The notes beneath the pieces were generated by a model, which worked only from the letters and a program-made list of their open reading frames with translations, had not been told where the DNA came from and did no database searches. DNA of 64,000 bases from contig VDMD01000030.1 of the NCBI GenBank assembly GCA_007026445.1, forward strand, positions 310,001-374,000, in the 5' to 3' direction. Position 1 is the stretch's first letter; the number at the start of each line of letters is the position of its first letter. Both the position numbers and the translations under genes were made by a program. Shown here in pieces: positions 22,966 to 34,800 of the stretch. This stretch comes from Schizophyllum amplum (Eukaryota > Basidiomycota > Agaricomycetes > Agaricales > Schizophyllaceae).

Positions 22966-25960
22966 CGACCACGGCTACGACAACTCCATGTCAATAAATA
23001 AGTTACACGATACTGAAAGTAACCCCTAACCGAAACAGGCCCCCTCAACGAAACACCCGGATGGCGTCGCCCAGAGGTCTCTGAGAATTCCGAGAAAATT
23101 ATATGGTGTATAGGCAAGTATCAGATGTATGCACACAGAATTTCAGACCAAGAGCTGCACTGTGTAGCACGGACTGCCATGAACAGGAGGATGACCTCTA
23201 CCAACCAGAATACGACACGTTCAGCAAACTTGCAGGATGATCCGTTCAATACACCTCTCCACACATGGTAGGTAGCTTTATTGGACCCAGACAGACATTC
23301 CTACAAGAACGTACAGTGAACGACCAGGCGAGTCGTTGCGCAGGGCGGATGTTTCGCTGAGGGGTATAACCGGGGTTCCCCGCCTCACGCTTCCTCCCCC
23401 TCCCCTTTGCTCAAATCACCGCCGACCCCTCTGAAATTATTTATACGTTTACTATACCGTAAACACGAACGATTTGCCAAATTTGAGCCTATATCATGAG
23501 AATGACTGAGCGAGCGTGGGCCGATTCGTGAAATCGTTTCGTTCATGGGTTACTTTCAGTAGCGCGCGTGTACTCACGTAGCGTCTGGAGGACGCGAACA
23601 GGCGTGTGGCAGCGTTCACCGCCTTGATAGCGAGTCGAAGGATGTGGTTGGATTACCGGCACGACCACGGCTACGACAACTCCATGTTAATAGATACCAA
23701 ACATGAACAAGTGTGTATACTCACGTACTGACTCGTTGGGAGGACGCGGTCGGACGGACCCATCGCCCCTCACACAGGAAGGGTGTGCCAGAATCGTACT
23801 TACACTGCTAGCAAACGCGGGGTGAGAGATAAACAAGAGACTGCTAGACTGACGATCTAGCCGGACTACTCTCACGACCACGGCTACGACGACCGTCAGC
23901 CAGGTAAGAAGGCGAGAGGACAAACAGAAGAACCTTACAACACGGGGACAAGACGCCAGCTGACCGGTACGTCAGCAGTCGCGCCGGTCGCTGCGAGCGG
24001 CCAACCCATTTTTGTATTGTTCTCCCAAAAGCGAGAAAACAATGATCCTCGCAAAGATTCACGGAGACCCGTGGCGGGCCCTCATGACTTGGAGGCGAAC
24101 GATTCTGTGGGTCTAGTCAGCACACACACCACATGCCGGAAGAACGATGCTGCGCACAGCAGCAAACACGCAACACCGCAGCGACGGGAGCCATGTCGGC
24201 GGTGGGCGTCACGTCCACGCACGGGCCTGACCATCAATTCACCAGATGCGGTCACAACGAGCTTACCTTTACATGACGAAGACCGCAGCGCCGCCTCGCA
24301 ATATCGCGAGTTGTGGGAGCCCACGCGATTGTTCAACTTCGGCGCCGAAGCGCACGCACTACTCACGTGATCCGATGTTGAACTTCGCAGAGGTGCGCGC
24401 GGCGCCGCCTCAGCCGTGGCAACGTTTCGAACCCCCTGAGAGGGCATCCGCCGGGGTGCGTCAGTGTTCGTGTGGCATCGCACGGCCTTTCACGCCGGAC
24501 AACGTGGTTCTGGCCGCAGCCCGCGACGGCGCAGAAGAGCCTGAGGACGTTAACGCCGCAGGCACTGGATGGCACAATGAGCTCGAGTCCGCGGACGACT
24601 GCAATCTACCGCTTACCAAGCCAGGCTAGTAAAATGCGCAAGGGCAGCATGAACCGGCACCGAGATGGGTTGTTGAGTCGTCGACCTGGCGAGTCAATGT
24701 GGACATTGGCTTCGGCAACTTCGAGGCGTGTCGCAAGGACCCGCGTCCAAGGTGCCACGTCAGCCTGTCGGTATACTTGTGAGCGGCAGCTTACGTAATC
24801 CACGAGTTATGCACTCACCGAGGATCGTGGCAGGATCGTCACCGGAAGCGGCGGCGGCGCTCGCGGTCGATGAGGGCGAGGTCGAGGAGCACAGATCTGA
24901 TACACGACGAGCGTCAGGTAGTGTCATACGCGATACTTGGACGTACTCACTGTCAATAGAAACGTGGTATATATACGTCTGCACCAGCCTCGCGAGTTGT
25001 GGGTCCAGAGGTACACGCCAGACGTCATGCGATATGGACCTGGCACGTAGTCACGTGACCCAACGTTGAACTTGCAGCACGCGAACGATCTGAGGGCTGG
25101 CAGTGAGTGTCGGCGGGGCTGGTAAAGGCTGGGCGATCTGTGAGTATGCTACCGACTCTGTGAGGTCCTCACTCACTGAGGAACGTGGGCGGCGTCGGGG
25201 TGGCCGCGGAGACGGGCAAGAGCAGTGGAATCGCCAAAGTCCCGGGGGCCGGGAAACCTGTCGTCCTGTAAACAACTGTGGGCGGCGGCTTACGTAATCC
25301 GGTAAGTCATGCGCTCATCTCAACTCGTGGCCCGCAGCGCAGCGCCGGCTACGCCGTTGCAGACGGTGAGGCGAGACCTGGCAGAGCGTTGAGCATGGCG
25401 CACGGTTGGTTGCATGGCGCAAAATTACTTACCGTCCAGAAAACGTGCAATGTCCAGCGCAGGCGCCCTGACGCGAAGCGGCAGGCGCAGTGGCGAGCCG
25501 GCCGCCGAATTGAGGCCGTCCTCGTCGTTGCCGACGAGGGTCTTGGAGACGCGAACGCGCTCTCGCGAGGTCGGGCAGCGCGACGGGCACTAGACGCAGG
25601 TCGTCAGCTCATTGCGTGATACAATGACGCTTATGCTCACCACGACTTACGACTCGCATCGCGATGCAGCGGCACCGCTCGCTGTCGCAGACAGCGAGAT
25701 GGGGTGCCGGACATGACGCGTGGGATCTGTGAAAGACGAGGAGGGCGGCGGGTGACCGTCACAACCCATGCGTCAGCAGCCGCACGACATGTTCGCCACT
25801 CGCTCGTCGCGTCATGCGAGCCCGCCACCGCGGCGGGACACGCGCGAAGGCGGGAACACGTGCGTCGTCGCTGCGTGTGTCAAAGAGTGCGGAGCGCAAT
25901 GAGGAACGTGGTGGGTGCCCTGATGGACGAGGTTAGTAGAAGGATCGAAAGGTAGGAAAA
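22964..25960. repeat. Diverged internal repeats of about 690 bp in the filler, unit 1
   Basis: Several phrases recur at roughly constant distance. CACGACCACGGCTACGAC occurs at about 22964, 23660 and 23873. TCACGTGA followed by GTTGAACTT occurs at about 24363 and 25051 (688 bp apart). CTTACGTAATCC followed by a TGCGCTCA/TGCACTCA phrase occurs at about 24790 and 25290. The pattern suggests an old tandem array of a few-hundred-base monomer that has drifted. On the minus strand several GTGAGT donor-like sites recur in the same stretch. No protein is recognisable. Confidence 0.5.
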
Positions 25961-28900
25961 TGAATAGTGACTGACCATATTGAGTGCGTGTTGCACCTCA
26001 GTTGACTGGCGGGTCACTGTTGGTGAAGTCGAGGATCACTGGCTGTGAAGTCGAGGATGACTGTCAGTGGAGTCGCGAGTTGCTATTTGCGAGCTAGGTC
26101 AGTGCCGGTGTGATGGGATTCCAGAAACGTACCCGGCAGTGATCCAGAATATTTAGATCGTGACCGAAAGCGACCTTTCGCCACGAACAGTGATCATAGT
26201 ACGAGGACAACTCGTTGCGAAGCCTAATGAAATTGCATCAGTGGCATTGAAGTCGGGTTGAAATGAAGACGTACCAGATGCCAGATATTCGGTTGAATGC
26301 CGCAAAAGCGACACACGTCAGTATCGACGTTGAATCTAGACAGATCGAAGGCGGTTAGAGCAATGCAAGCAGTCAGATCTGAGGTGACTGACCGGGAATA
26401 GCGAGTATAGGGAGCACGCGGGATGCCAGTCGAAGGGAAACTGAAGGCAGATAGCGGAGTCTTTGAACAACGAAGCGAAGCCAAGTGAAGCCTGCTTACC
26501 TGCACCATCGGAGCGAGTATCCCTGGAGAAGAGCGCCATACAGTAGCAAGGAAGTCGAGGTAGCGGAAAATGGCGAGTGTAAAAGCGAGATAGATGCGGG
26601 TGCAGTGAAAGGAATGAAGGGAAGGGAATATCAGTGAAGTGAAAGGAATATCGGTGAAGTGAAAGGAATGAAGTGAAAGGAAAGAAAGTGAAGAAGGCGG
26701 AGGAGGATGCTCATCACCAGATCCTACCCCCTCCCTATATACCCTCGACGCACGGCACTCGCTACCCGTCGCACTCCACGCCCCAGATCAATGCACGCAA
26801 GAAAAGCGCAAAAAAGCTGGGCATATTCGCATTCGCCTGCCCTCCATTGGCCGACCGCGTCCGCAGCAGGCTTGGCGGTCACGTGGGGCTCCACCGCTCC
26901 ACTCGGCAAGCAGGAATTTGGGGAGGGAAGACGTTCGAGAAGGGTCGGAAGGTCGGGAGGGCGGCAGCGGGGCGGGGAGGGTGAGCGAGGGGGAGTAAAG
27001 TATATTCGGGGGTCAGAGGGGTGTATGTATGTCGTAGTAGACGGTTGAGTGTAGGAGGATTTGCCTCGGGGGCTTGCGACGAGGTGGAAGTGGACGCTGG
27101 TGGTGAATATGCAGCGGGAGGGCGGTGGAGAAATGCAGGGGGGACGAAAGTGGGAGGTATAGGGTGTTCTGGGGAGAAACACAGATAGACGTGTTTCTGG
27201 TATTATTATAGACTTGTACGATTGTTCTGCGAGTGGTTTGGAGATTTTGGGAGAGGTGGGCAGGCGGGAGGAGGCGAGGGGAAGGGCAAACGAACCGTGG
27301 GAACGGAACCGGGAACGTGCGAGCCGATCAAGCGTGCGGACCCGTCTCTCGCGTTTCTCACACCCATGACCGTCCTTCCTGCCTCTCTTGTCGGGCGAGC
27401 GCGCTGCGGACGCCGTCGGCGCGCGTCGTGCCCGTCTTCTGCGCTCTCCGCTCTGAATTCGTTTTCTTTGCATTTTTCGCGTTCCGCCCAACACTGCCAG
27501 TGGCGTCAAGCTGCCTTCGCCGGCAGGCCTCGCGATGAGCTGCTAAGTATCTAGACCTTTCAGCTACACGGTCTTGAACGCCTGCGACATCCGACCTTGC
27601 TTCAAGTCACCGTCTTCGACAGTCAAGTTACCCGCCTCCGACTTTGCATGAAGACGCTACCGTCGATCTCGACTCGAGTCACTCGCCTTCGACCTCGCAT
27701 CAAGATGCCGCTCACTCAAGGTATCCGTCTTTGACATGTTCAGTAAGTAACCCTCACCCTCGACATTCGATTGGACGCTTGTCAACCTTGCTGACTCTCC
27801 ATTTCATAGGCTGCTTGTTGCCGTCAATGCGGACAAGCTTCTCGCATTCGGCTTCCAACTCTCGCCTCCGAGTTTCGATTCTCTCCTTCGACTTCCGCCT
27901 CTCTCCTTCGAGGTTTGATTCTCGCCTTCAACTTCCACTTCACGCCTTTGCCTTCCAACTCACGCCTTCAACTTCCACTTCACGCCTTTGCCTTCCAACT
28001 CACGCCTTCGACTTCCGCTTCACACCTTCAACTTCAAACCCTCGCCTTCGACTTCCGACTCTTGAGTTTCCACTACCGACTGTGGGTCTTGAGCACCGAC
28101 TCTGGGTTCCAACCCTTGACACTCACCTCCGACATCCGACTCTCACCTCTGACATCGAACTCTCACCTCCGACTCCAAATACTCGGCATCAAGTTCCAAC
28201 AGCGACTTCAGTCTGCAACTTCCCAATGCTTGCGACCCTCAACCATCAATGTAACCTCCCCATTGCACGATATTGACACTCTTGCTCCGTCGCCCACGCG
28301 GTCAAGAACATCGTACTCGCTCCCCTTTTCCGATCATCTCGCACGTCTTTTCCGATGCTCTTGCCGTTTGTCCTGACGCCCTTGCACACCTTGCGCGGTG
28401 CTCTCACCCGCCTTCTCCAACGCTCTTGCTTCCCTCTTTTGAGCACCGTCTCATCTTGGAGAACGGCAAGGATGCAGTCGGGTCAGTCAGCGGGGTGCGG
28501 GCTTGTAGCCTCGAGTGTCGGGTGGTTGTTGGTTCTCGGTGTATACATACATCCTGTATGACCTCGCGCTGAGGCTAATTGATTTGTGCCTTCTGACCGA
28601 GTTTCCTCGAATTTCCTATTGATTGGCGTTGTGAATTGCCCTTGCAGTGAGGGCATCCTTTGCTATTCAACAGCCTGAACTCGGTCGAAATGTCCCTGCT
28701 TTGAAGGGCGAGTTTGGACTCGCTCCGTCACCGATTTTTGATTACTGATGTTCAGGTTGCTTCAGTTTGTTGAAGATGACTTGGGAAATCCTTGGTTGCA
28801 TTCAGCAACCTCAGCTAGAAGTAGCAAGCCACCCAGATGAGAGAGACATGCCCACAGCAGAGGCCACCCCCGGTATCGGTATATAGAGTAGGAATACAAT

Positions 28901-29323
28901 GACCACCCTGGTATCGGTATATAGCATAGGAATACGACTAACTCACGAAGGCCCCGGGGGCTCTGACGGCCGCGAACAAGCCGACACCACAGCACGAGGC
29001 AGACCCTGACACCGTGGCACGTGATAGTAGTGGGTAACATCCAAGTTCAGAGATATGGTAGACTGGCGGCTGTAACGGCGAGCGACGAGCGACGATGACC
29101 GCGCCAGTCAAGTTCAAGTTCAAGTTTGCGATGACGTGATTCGGCAGGTGACAGCGGTGGCACGTGCGCTGCCAGTCGACGAGTCCGAGACTCGAGTTGA
29201 AGCGTCGAGGCCTCGCGCTGAGCTGTGGCAGCGTCGGCTTGCGAGACCTCCGGGGTTTTGATGTGTGCTGGCTGTGTGCTGGCTGCGATGCGTCGCACGG
29301 TGCATCGAGGCTAGCTACAAGTC
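25961..29323. other. Right part of array filler, unit 1
   Basis: No gene recognised. It contains a short 22-bp repeat (GTGAAGTCGAGGATCACTGG type) near 26035-26075 and a GAAGTGAAAGGAAT simple repeat near 26630-26690. There is a roughly 40-bp repeat at 27923-28010 (CTTCAACTTCCACTTCACGC type) and a duplicated GGTATCGGTATATAG at 28872 and 28910. The segment 27.3-28.87 kb is private to unit 1, while units 2 and 3 share a different version. The final about 450 bp recurs at the end of all three units and is the new upstream flank of adaptor copies 2-4. Confidence 0.55.
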
Positions 29324-29443
29324 AACATCCGCCGTGGGAACGGCGATTGCCGGGTTCGCGGATGCGAGGCCCGGCGGCGGCGGTCGTTGAATCTTGTCTT
29401 GAGCGTCGTCGGCGACGTCGAGCGCGCCTTGTTTCCGACCGTC

Positions 29444-31887
29444 ATGTCTAGCTTCGACAAGGTCGTCAAGCTCGCCTGCAAGCCCAAGCCCGCCCCTCCA
29501 AAGGCAAAGGTGCGCGCCACGTCGTTCATCATACGCCGCCGCCGCTGATGCCGACGCCGAGCTCAGTACCTCGAGCCCATCATCGCCGCCACCTGGTCCG
29601 AGGAGGGCGCAGTCGGCGATGTCTGCAAAGCCCTGTCCCCGCGCTTCCGAGAACCGAACGCCATTGTCCGTGCACACCAACACACTTGCGCCTAGCTCAC
29701 ACCCCGCAGGTCGTCTTCAAGGCCCTCATCGTCCTTCACACCATGATGCGCAGCGGCGCCACCGACAATGTCCTGTCATTTTTATGCACCCACGACGTCC
29801 TTCGCCTCCGCAATGTCTCCGCGGGGAACTGGGAGGGTGTGTGGCCAGCGCCTGATTTCCCATCATTCGCTAACACCCCGCTCTCGCAGGCTACAGCGCC
29901 CCCCAGAACCTCCAGCACTACGCCATCTACCTCGACTCCCGCATACGCGCCTACAGCGAGCTCAAACACGACGCCATACGCGTCCAGGCCGAGAACAACC
30001 GCGATATGCGCAACTCCAATGTCGTCGACGACGAGCTCGGCATCAACGTCACCAAGCTCAAGGCGAAGAGTGAGCGAAACAAGACCGCAGCCAGCGCGGG
30101 CGTGTCGCGCAGCAAGACTGTCACCGGCAGGAAGCTCAGAATCATGACCGTCGAGAAGGGATTGCTCAGGGAGACCAAAGCAGTCCACCGCATGATTGAC
30201 TCGCTGGTGGAATGCAGGGTCCGTCTGCTGCATATTGTCTGTGGCCGTGTCTGATTGTTTCCCAGTTTTATCTCGACGATCTCGAAGACGAGCTTACGAC
30301 CACTGCTTTACGAATGCTCGTCAAGGATCTCCTCATCCTCTTTCAAGCCGGCAACGAAGGCGTCATTAACCTCCTCGGTACATATAATACCACACGCGAT
30401 GTTCCCGTTCCCTGATTCATTTCTCTCTCCAGAACATTACTTCGAAATGTCCCACGTCGACGCTGAAGCCGCGCTCAAGATTTACAAGCATTTCTGCAAG
30501 CAAACCGAGAAGGTCGTCGAGTTCCTCGGCGTCGCGAGGAAACTGCAGAACCTCCTCAATGTCTCAATACCGAACCTCAAGCACGTAAGGACCTTGAATG
30601 CGTATCGTATTTATCAAGGAGTGAACGCTCACCCATTTCCAGGCCCCAGTATCCCTCGCCAGTGCACTGCAAGAATACCTCGACGACCCCAATTTCGAGC
30701 AAAACCGTGTCGAGTACAAGGTGAACAAGCAGGCCGTGGACAAGGGCTTGGTGAAGGAAACGGACGCGCGGAGGACAAAGTCGGAAGGTGCGTTGGTGGT
30801 GTTTGTTAGTATATATATCATGCTGGGTGGTATCTGCGATGCTTGATGGCGTCTGCGAAGCTGGGTGGCGGCCGCGATGCTAGGCGGTGTCTGCGATTCT
30901 GAGCGGCGGACGTAGTCCCAAGTGGCGGATAATGCCCCTCCCCACGTCGCTCATCATCTCCGACCGTTCCGTAGCCCTAGTCATCGTTTACCGAGCTGAC
31001 AATGCTCCCTCAGACTCTAAGCCGTCCACAGCGTCCTCCGCCACCGCCCCGAATGCCTCGGCCTCCTCGTCCACCGCGAACAAGAACGTGATCGACTTCT
31101 TTGCCGCGATCGAGGAGGAGCAGCCAACGATGTTCAACCCGGCGACGAATAGGTGAGTGTCTTGCGTTCTTCGGTCCTGGCTTGGTCGGTACTGGTTTGG
31201 TCGGTGCTGGTTTGGTCAGAGTCTAACAGAAGCACCCTCAGTCCCAACTCGGCATACTTCCAACAACAACAGATCGCGAATCCGTTCGTGCAGCGGCAGA
31301 TGACGGGTATGCCGATGCAGGTGCCCGGTATGCCTATGCAGGTGTCGGGTATGCCGATGCAGGTGTCGGGTATGCCTATGCAGGTGTCGGGTATGCCGAT
31401 GCAGGTGTCGGGCATGCCTATGCAGGTGTCGGGCATGCCTATGCAGGTGTCGGGCATGCCGATGCAGGTGTCGGGCATGCCCGGGCGAGGGGTGGTTCGG
31501 GAAGGGGGAAGGGCGGTTCGGGAAGGGGGAAGGGCGGTCCGGGAGGAGCGAGAAGGGGGCGAGAGGAGCGAGAAGGGGGCGAGAGGAGCGAGAAGGGGCG
31601 GGAGGCGTTGCGAGGAGGGTGCGAGAGGCGAGGCGAGCACGGGCGAGAGGCGCTGCGAGAAGGGGGGGCGCTGGGGGAGGAGCGAGAAGGGGGGAGGTCG
31701 GGCAGGAGGAAGGTGTCCGACGCAAGGTGGATGGGAAGGGAGGGGCGAGAGATGGGGAGAAAGGCGAGGAGAGGGGAGAAGGGCGAGGAAGGGTGGGGTG
31801 GGAGGCATTGCAAGGAGAGGCGGGAGGCGTTGCAAGGAGAGGCGGGAGCGAGGGGGCGATGCGAGAAGGGGCAGAGAGAAGCGATAG
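29444..31887 (+). CDS. AP180-like ANTH adaptor, truncated copy 2 with novel tail
   Basis: Exons at 29444-29509, 29567-29665, 29710-29836, 29890-30218, 30266-30377, 30433-30584, 30643-30787, 31014-31152 and 31242-31887. The translation of 604 residues appears identical to copy 1, including the heptads and the Arg/Gly-rich tail. The only sequence in common with copy 1 upstream of the start codon is 120 bp; beyond that the flank is the end of filler unit 1. If the promoter of the original gene lay further upstream, this copy would lack it. The untouched splice sites suggest a very recent duplication or ongoing homogenisation rather than functional constraint. Confidence 0.65.
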
Positions 31888-34800
31888 GAAGGGGCAGAGA
31901 GAGGCGATGGGAAGGGGAAGGGAGGGGCGAGGGGCAGGGCGACCGAAGGGGCGAGGAGCGGGAACGGACGAGGGGAGGGAACGGACGAGGGGAGGGAACG
32001 GACGGGGGGAGGGAACGGACGGGGGGAGGGAACGAGCGAGGAGGCGTGTTCTCCCCCCCTCCCTCCTTCACGATGTCGTTCCCTCCTTCACGATCTCCTT
32101 CCCTCCTGCGGGACTCGCTTCCTTCCAAGCTCGTCAGGAGTATGGAGGACGACGTGGAACCCTTCTCCGCGATGTGGTTCCCTTCTCCGCGACGTGGTTC
32201 CCTTCTCCACGACGTGGTTCCCTTCTCCACGACGTGGTTCCCTTCTCCACGACGTGGTTCCCTTCTCCACGATGTGGTTCCCTTCTCCGAGCGAACTTCG
32301 TTGTCGGAACGCGAGAGGGGGTGGCCATGCGGGGGAGGGAGGGGCGAAGGGGAAGGAGGGGCGAAGGGGAAGGAGGGGCGAAGGGGAGGGAGGGGTGAAG
32401 GGGAGGGAGGTGCCATGCGAGGGAGGGGAGGAGCGGGCGAGATGCGAAGGGGAGGAGGTCGAGATGCGAAGGGGAGGAGGGGGCGAGATGCGAAGGGGAG
32501 GAGCGGCGGAGGCAAAGGGGTAGGGGATGACTCCCAGCAGGGCGAGGATGCAAAGTTACACAGCACGAGGGAAGGGGATGCGAGGGGGGAGTCCGCTGAC
32601 ACACTTACACAGGAGACGTACCGTTGAAGAGCGGGGAGGCGCTCGCCTTCCGCATAGGTGACGCGCTCGCCCTTCAGCAGGGGTGAGGCGTCGCCTTCGG
32701 AAAGAGTGAGACCCACCCCGCCGTCAAAGCCGTTGGAGGTAGGTGAAGCTCACCTCCGCTCGCCGCGCTCACATTGTTGACAGACCCGCCGACGACTTGT
32801 ACGGCTCCGCCCCCGACGACTTCTGCAGCGTGCCATCGTCGACGTCTTGTGCAGTGTGCCACCGTCGACTTCTTGTGCAGCGTGCCACCGTCCCCTCGAC
32901 CTCCCCCATCGTCACCGTCCCCCCGACCTCCCCCATCGCCCTTCTCGCCCTCGACAAAAACAATGTGGGAAGGCGGAAGCGAAGGGGATGCACTCACCTG
33001 TTTCACTACGCCTCTCGCCCGATGCGAGCGGCGAGGGAAGGCAGTGAGGGGGCGCGAACATATCGCTCGAGGCGGGACGAAGGAGGCAACATCACTGGGA
33101 CTTACCACGACGAGCTAGGAGGGTGAGTGGATCGACATCCCCACGACGTCGTTTCGAGCATGTCGGCAGACCCCTTCCTCTCGCCGTGTTACGACGGGTT
33201 GAGGGAAGGGACGTGGAGATGGCAACGGGGCATGGAGGGGGAGGAGCAAGGACGATGGTGGTGGATTGACGGTGGCAGGGGTACGTCGAACACCGTGTTG
33301 TAGTAGTTACGCACCAATATCAAATGTTTATTGCGATAATGTTGACGAGCGAGCCTGTGCGAAGCGGAGAGAATACGGAGGTGGCGAGGGGAGGGAGAGG
33401 AAGACAGATGAGCTTGAGATTGAGCAGCGACGCGAGTGAACAAAGAGTGCATACCTGCTATTGCAATGAAGTTTGACGGCGGTCGACACGAAGCAAAAGG
33501 TAGGCACTCGCGCAACTGCGACGCCAAAGGGAGGCACTCGCGTAGTCGAAGTCACGAGCGCTGGAGCGGCGTGCACGCCGATACCGCGCGTATCAGTGCG
33601 TGAGTATAGCTCGCAGTACGCCAAGCTCTCAATCTATTTACTACATGCGTAAGTTAAAGTACCGATGTATAAGAATTCCGCCACCGTCAAGATGTCTTGC
33701 CTTCGCCCTCGAATATCAGCCAGTGAAGGAGCTCGATGAAGTGAGACGGCCGTCCGATACCTTGGTATGCGGTTATGGGGCATGCCTCATAATCAGCTGA
33801 GGTCGGCGCGTGCGCTACGCACCTTCATTTAAGATACAAAGCGCTCTCGGCGGCGGTCTGAGGTTGCAGTCAGTACGGGCACTCGTGTTCTACAAGGTAA
33901 CTCGCTCACCCATGAGCGCGTCCGCCAAGCGCAAGCGTTTCCCGCCATCGCGGCGAGCCGGGTTAGACGGCTCTCACGACCACGGCTACGACAACTCCAT
34001 GTCAATAAATAAGTTACACGATACTGAAAGTAACCCCTAACCGAAACAGGCCCCCTCAACGAAACACCCGGATGGCGTCGCCCAGAGGTCTCTGAGAATT
34101 CCGAGAAAATTATATGGTGTATAGGCAAGTATCAGATGTATGCACACAGAATTTCAGACCAAGAGCTGCACTGTGTAGCACGGACTGCCATGAACAGGAG
34201 GATGACCTCTACCAACCAGAATACGACACGTTCAGCAAACTTGCAGGATGATCCGTTCAATACACCTCTCCACACATGGTAGGTAGCTTTATTGGACCCA
34301 GACAGACATTCCTACAAGAACGTACAGTGAACGACCAGGCGAGTCGTTGCGCAGGGCGGATGTTTCGCTGAGGGGTATAACCGGGGTTCCCCGCCTCACG
34401 CTTCCTCCCCCTCCCCTTTGCTCAAATCACCGCCGACCCCTCTGAAATTATTTATACGTTTACTATACCGTAAACACGAACGATTTGCCAAATTTGAGCC
34501 TATATCATGAGAATGACTGAGCGAGCGTGGGCCGATTCGTGAAATCGTTTCGTTCATGGGTTACTTTCAGTAGCGCGCGTGTACTCACGTAGCGTCTGGA
34601 GGACGCGAACAGGCGTGTGGCAGCGTTCACCGCCTTGATAGCGAGTCGAAGGATGTGGTTGGATTACCGGCACGACCACGGCTACGACAACTCCATGTTA
34701 ATAGATACCAAACATGAACAAGTGTGTATACTCACGTACTGACTCGTTGGGAGGACGCGGTCGGACGGACCCATCGCCCCTCACACAGGAAGGGTGTGCC

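Larger units (their letters stand above)
18321..29323 (+). repeat. Tandem array unit 1 (about 11.0 kb)
   Basis: The unit begins at AACATCCGCCGTGGGAACGG, 120 bp before the adaptor start codon. The same start recurs at 29324, 40163 and 50097, giving periods of 11003, 10839 and 9934 bp. The first about 2.0 kb is the 5' portion of an AP180-like gene, through the first bases of exon 9. After about 20325 the intact-gene sequence is lost and about 9 kb of filler follows. The left nine kilobases (to about 27.3 kb) match unit 2 almost base for base, apart from single-base changes and homopolymer-length differences. The stretch 27.3-28.87 kb is different from unit 2, and the last about 450 bp matches again. 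Confidence 0.95.

Noticed and set aside
24410..24450. tRNA gene suggested by a GGTTCGAAAC box B-like sequence on minus
   Set aside because: No matching A box or cloverleaf arms could be found at the right distance.
20326..29323. Filler as a transposon (LTR element, DNA transposon, Helitron or giant cargo element)
   Set aside because: No transposase, reverse transcriptase, integrase, helicase or tyrosine recombinase frame, no terminal inverted repeats and no long terminal repeats are visible; the content is satellite-like.
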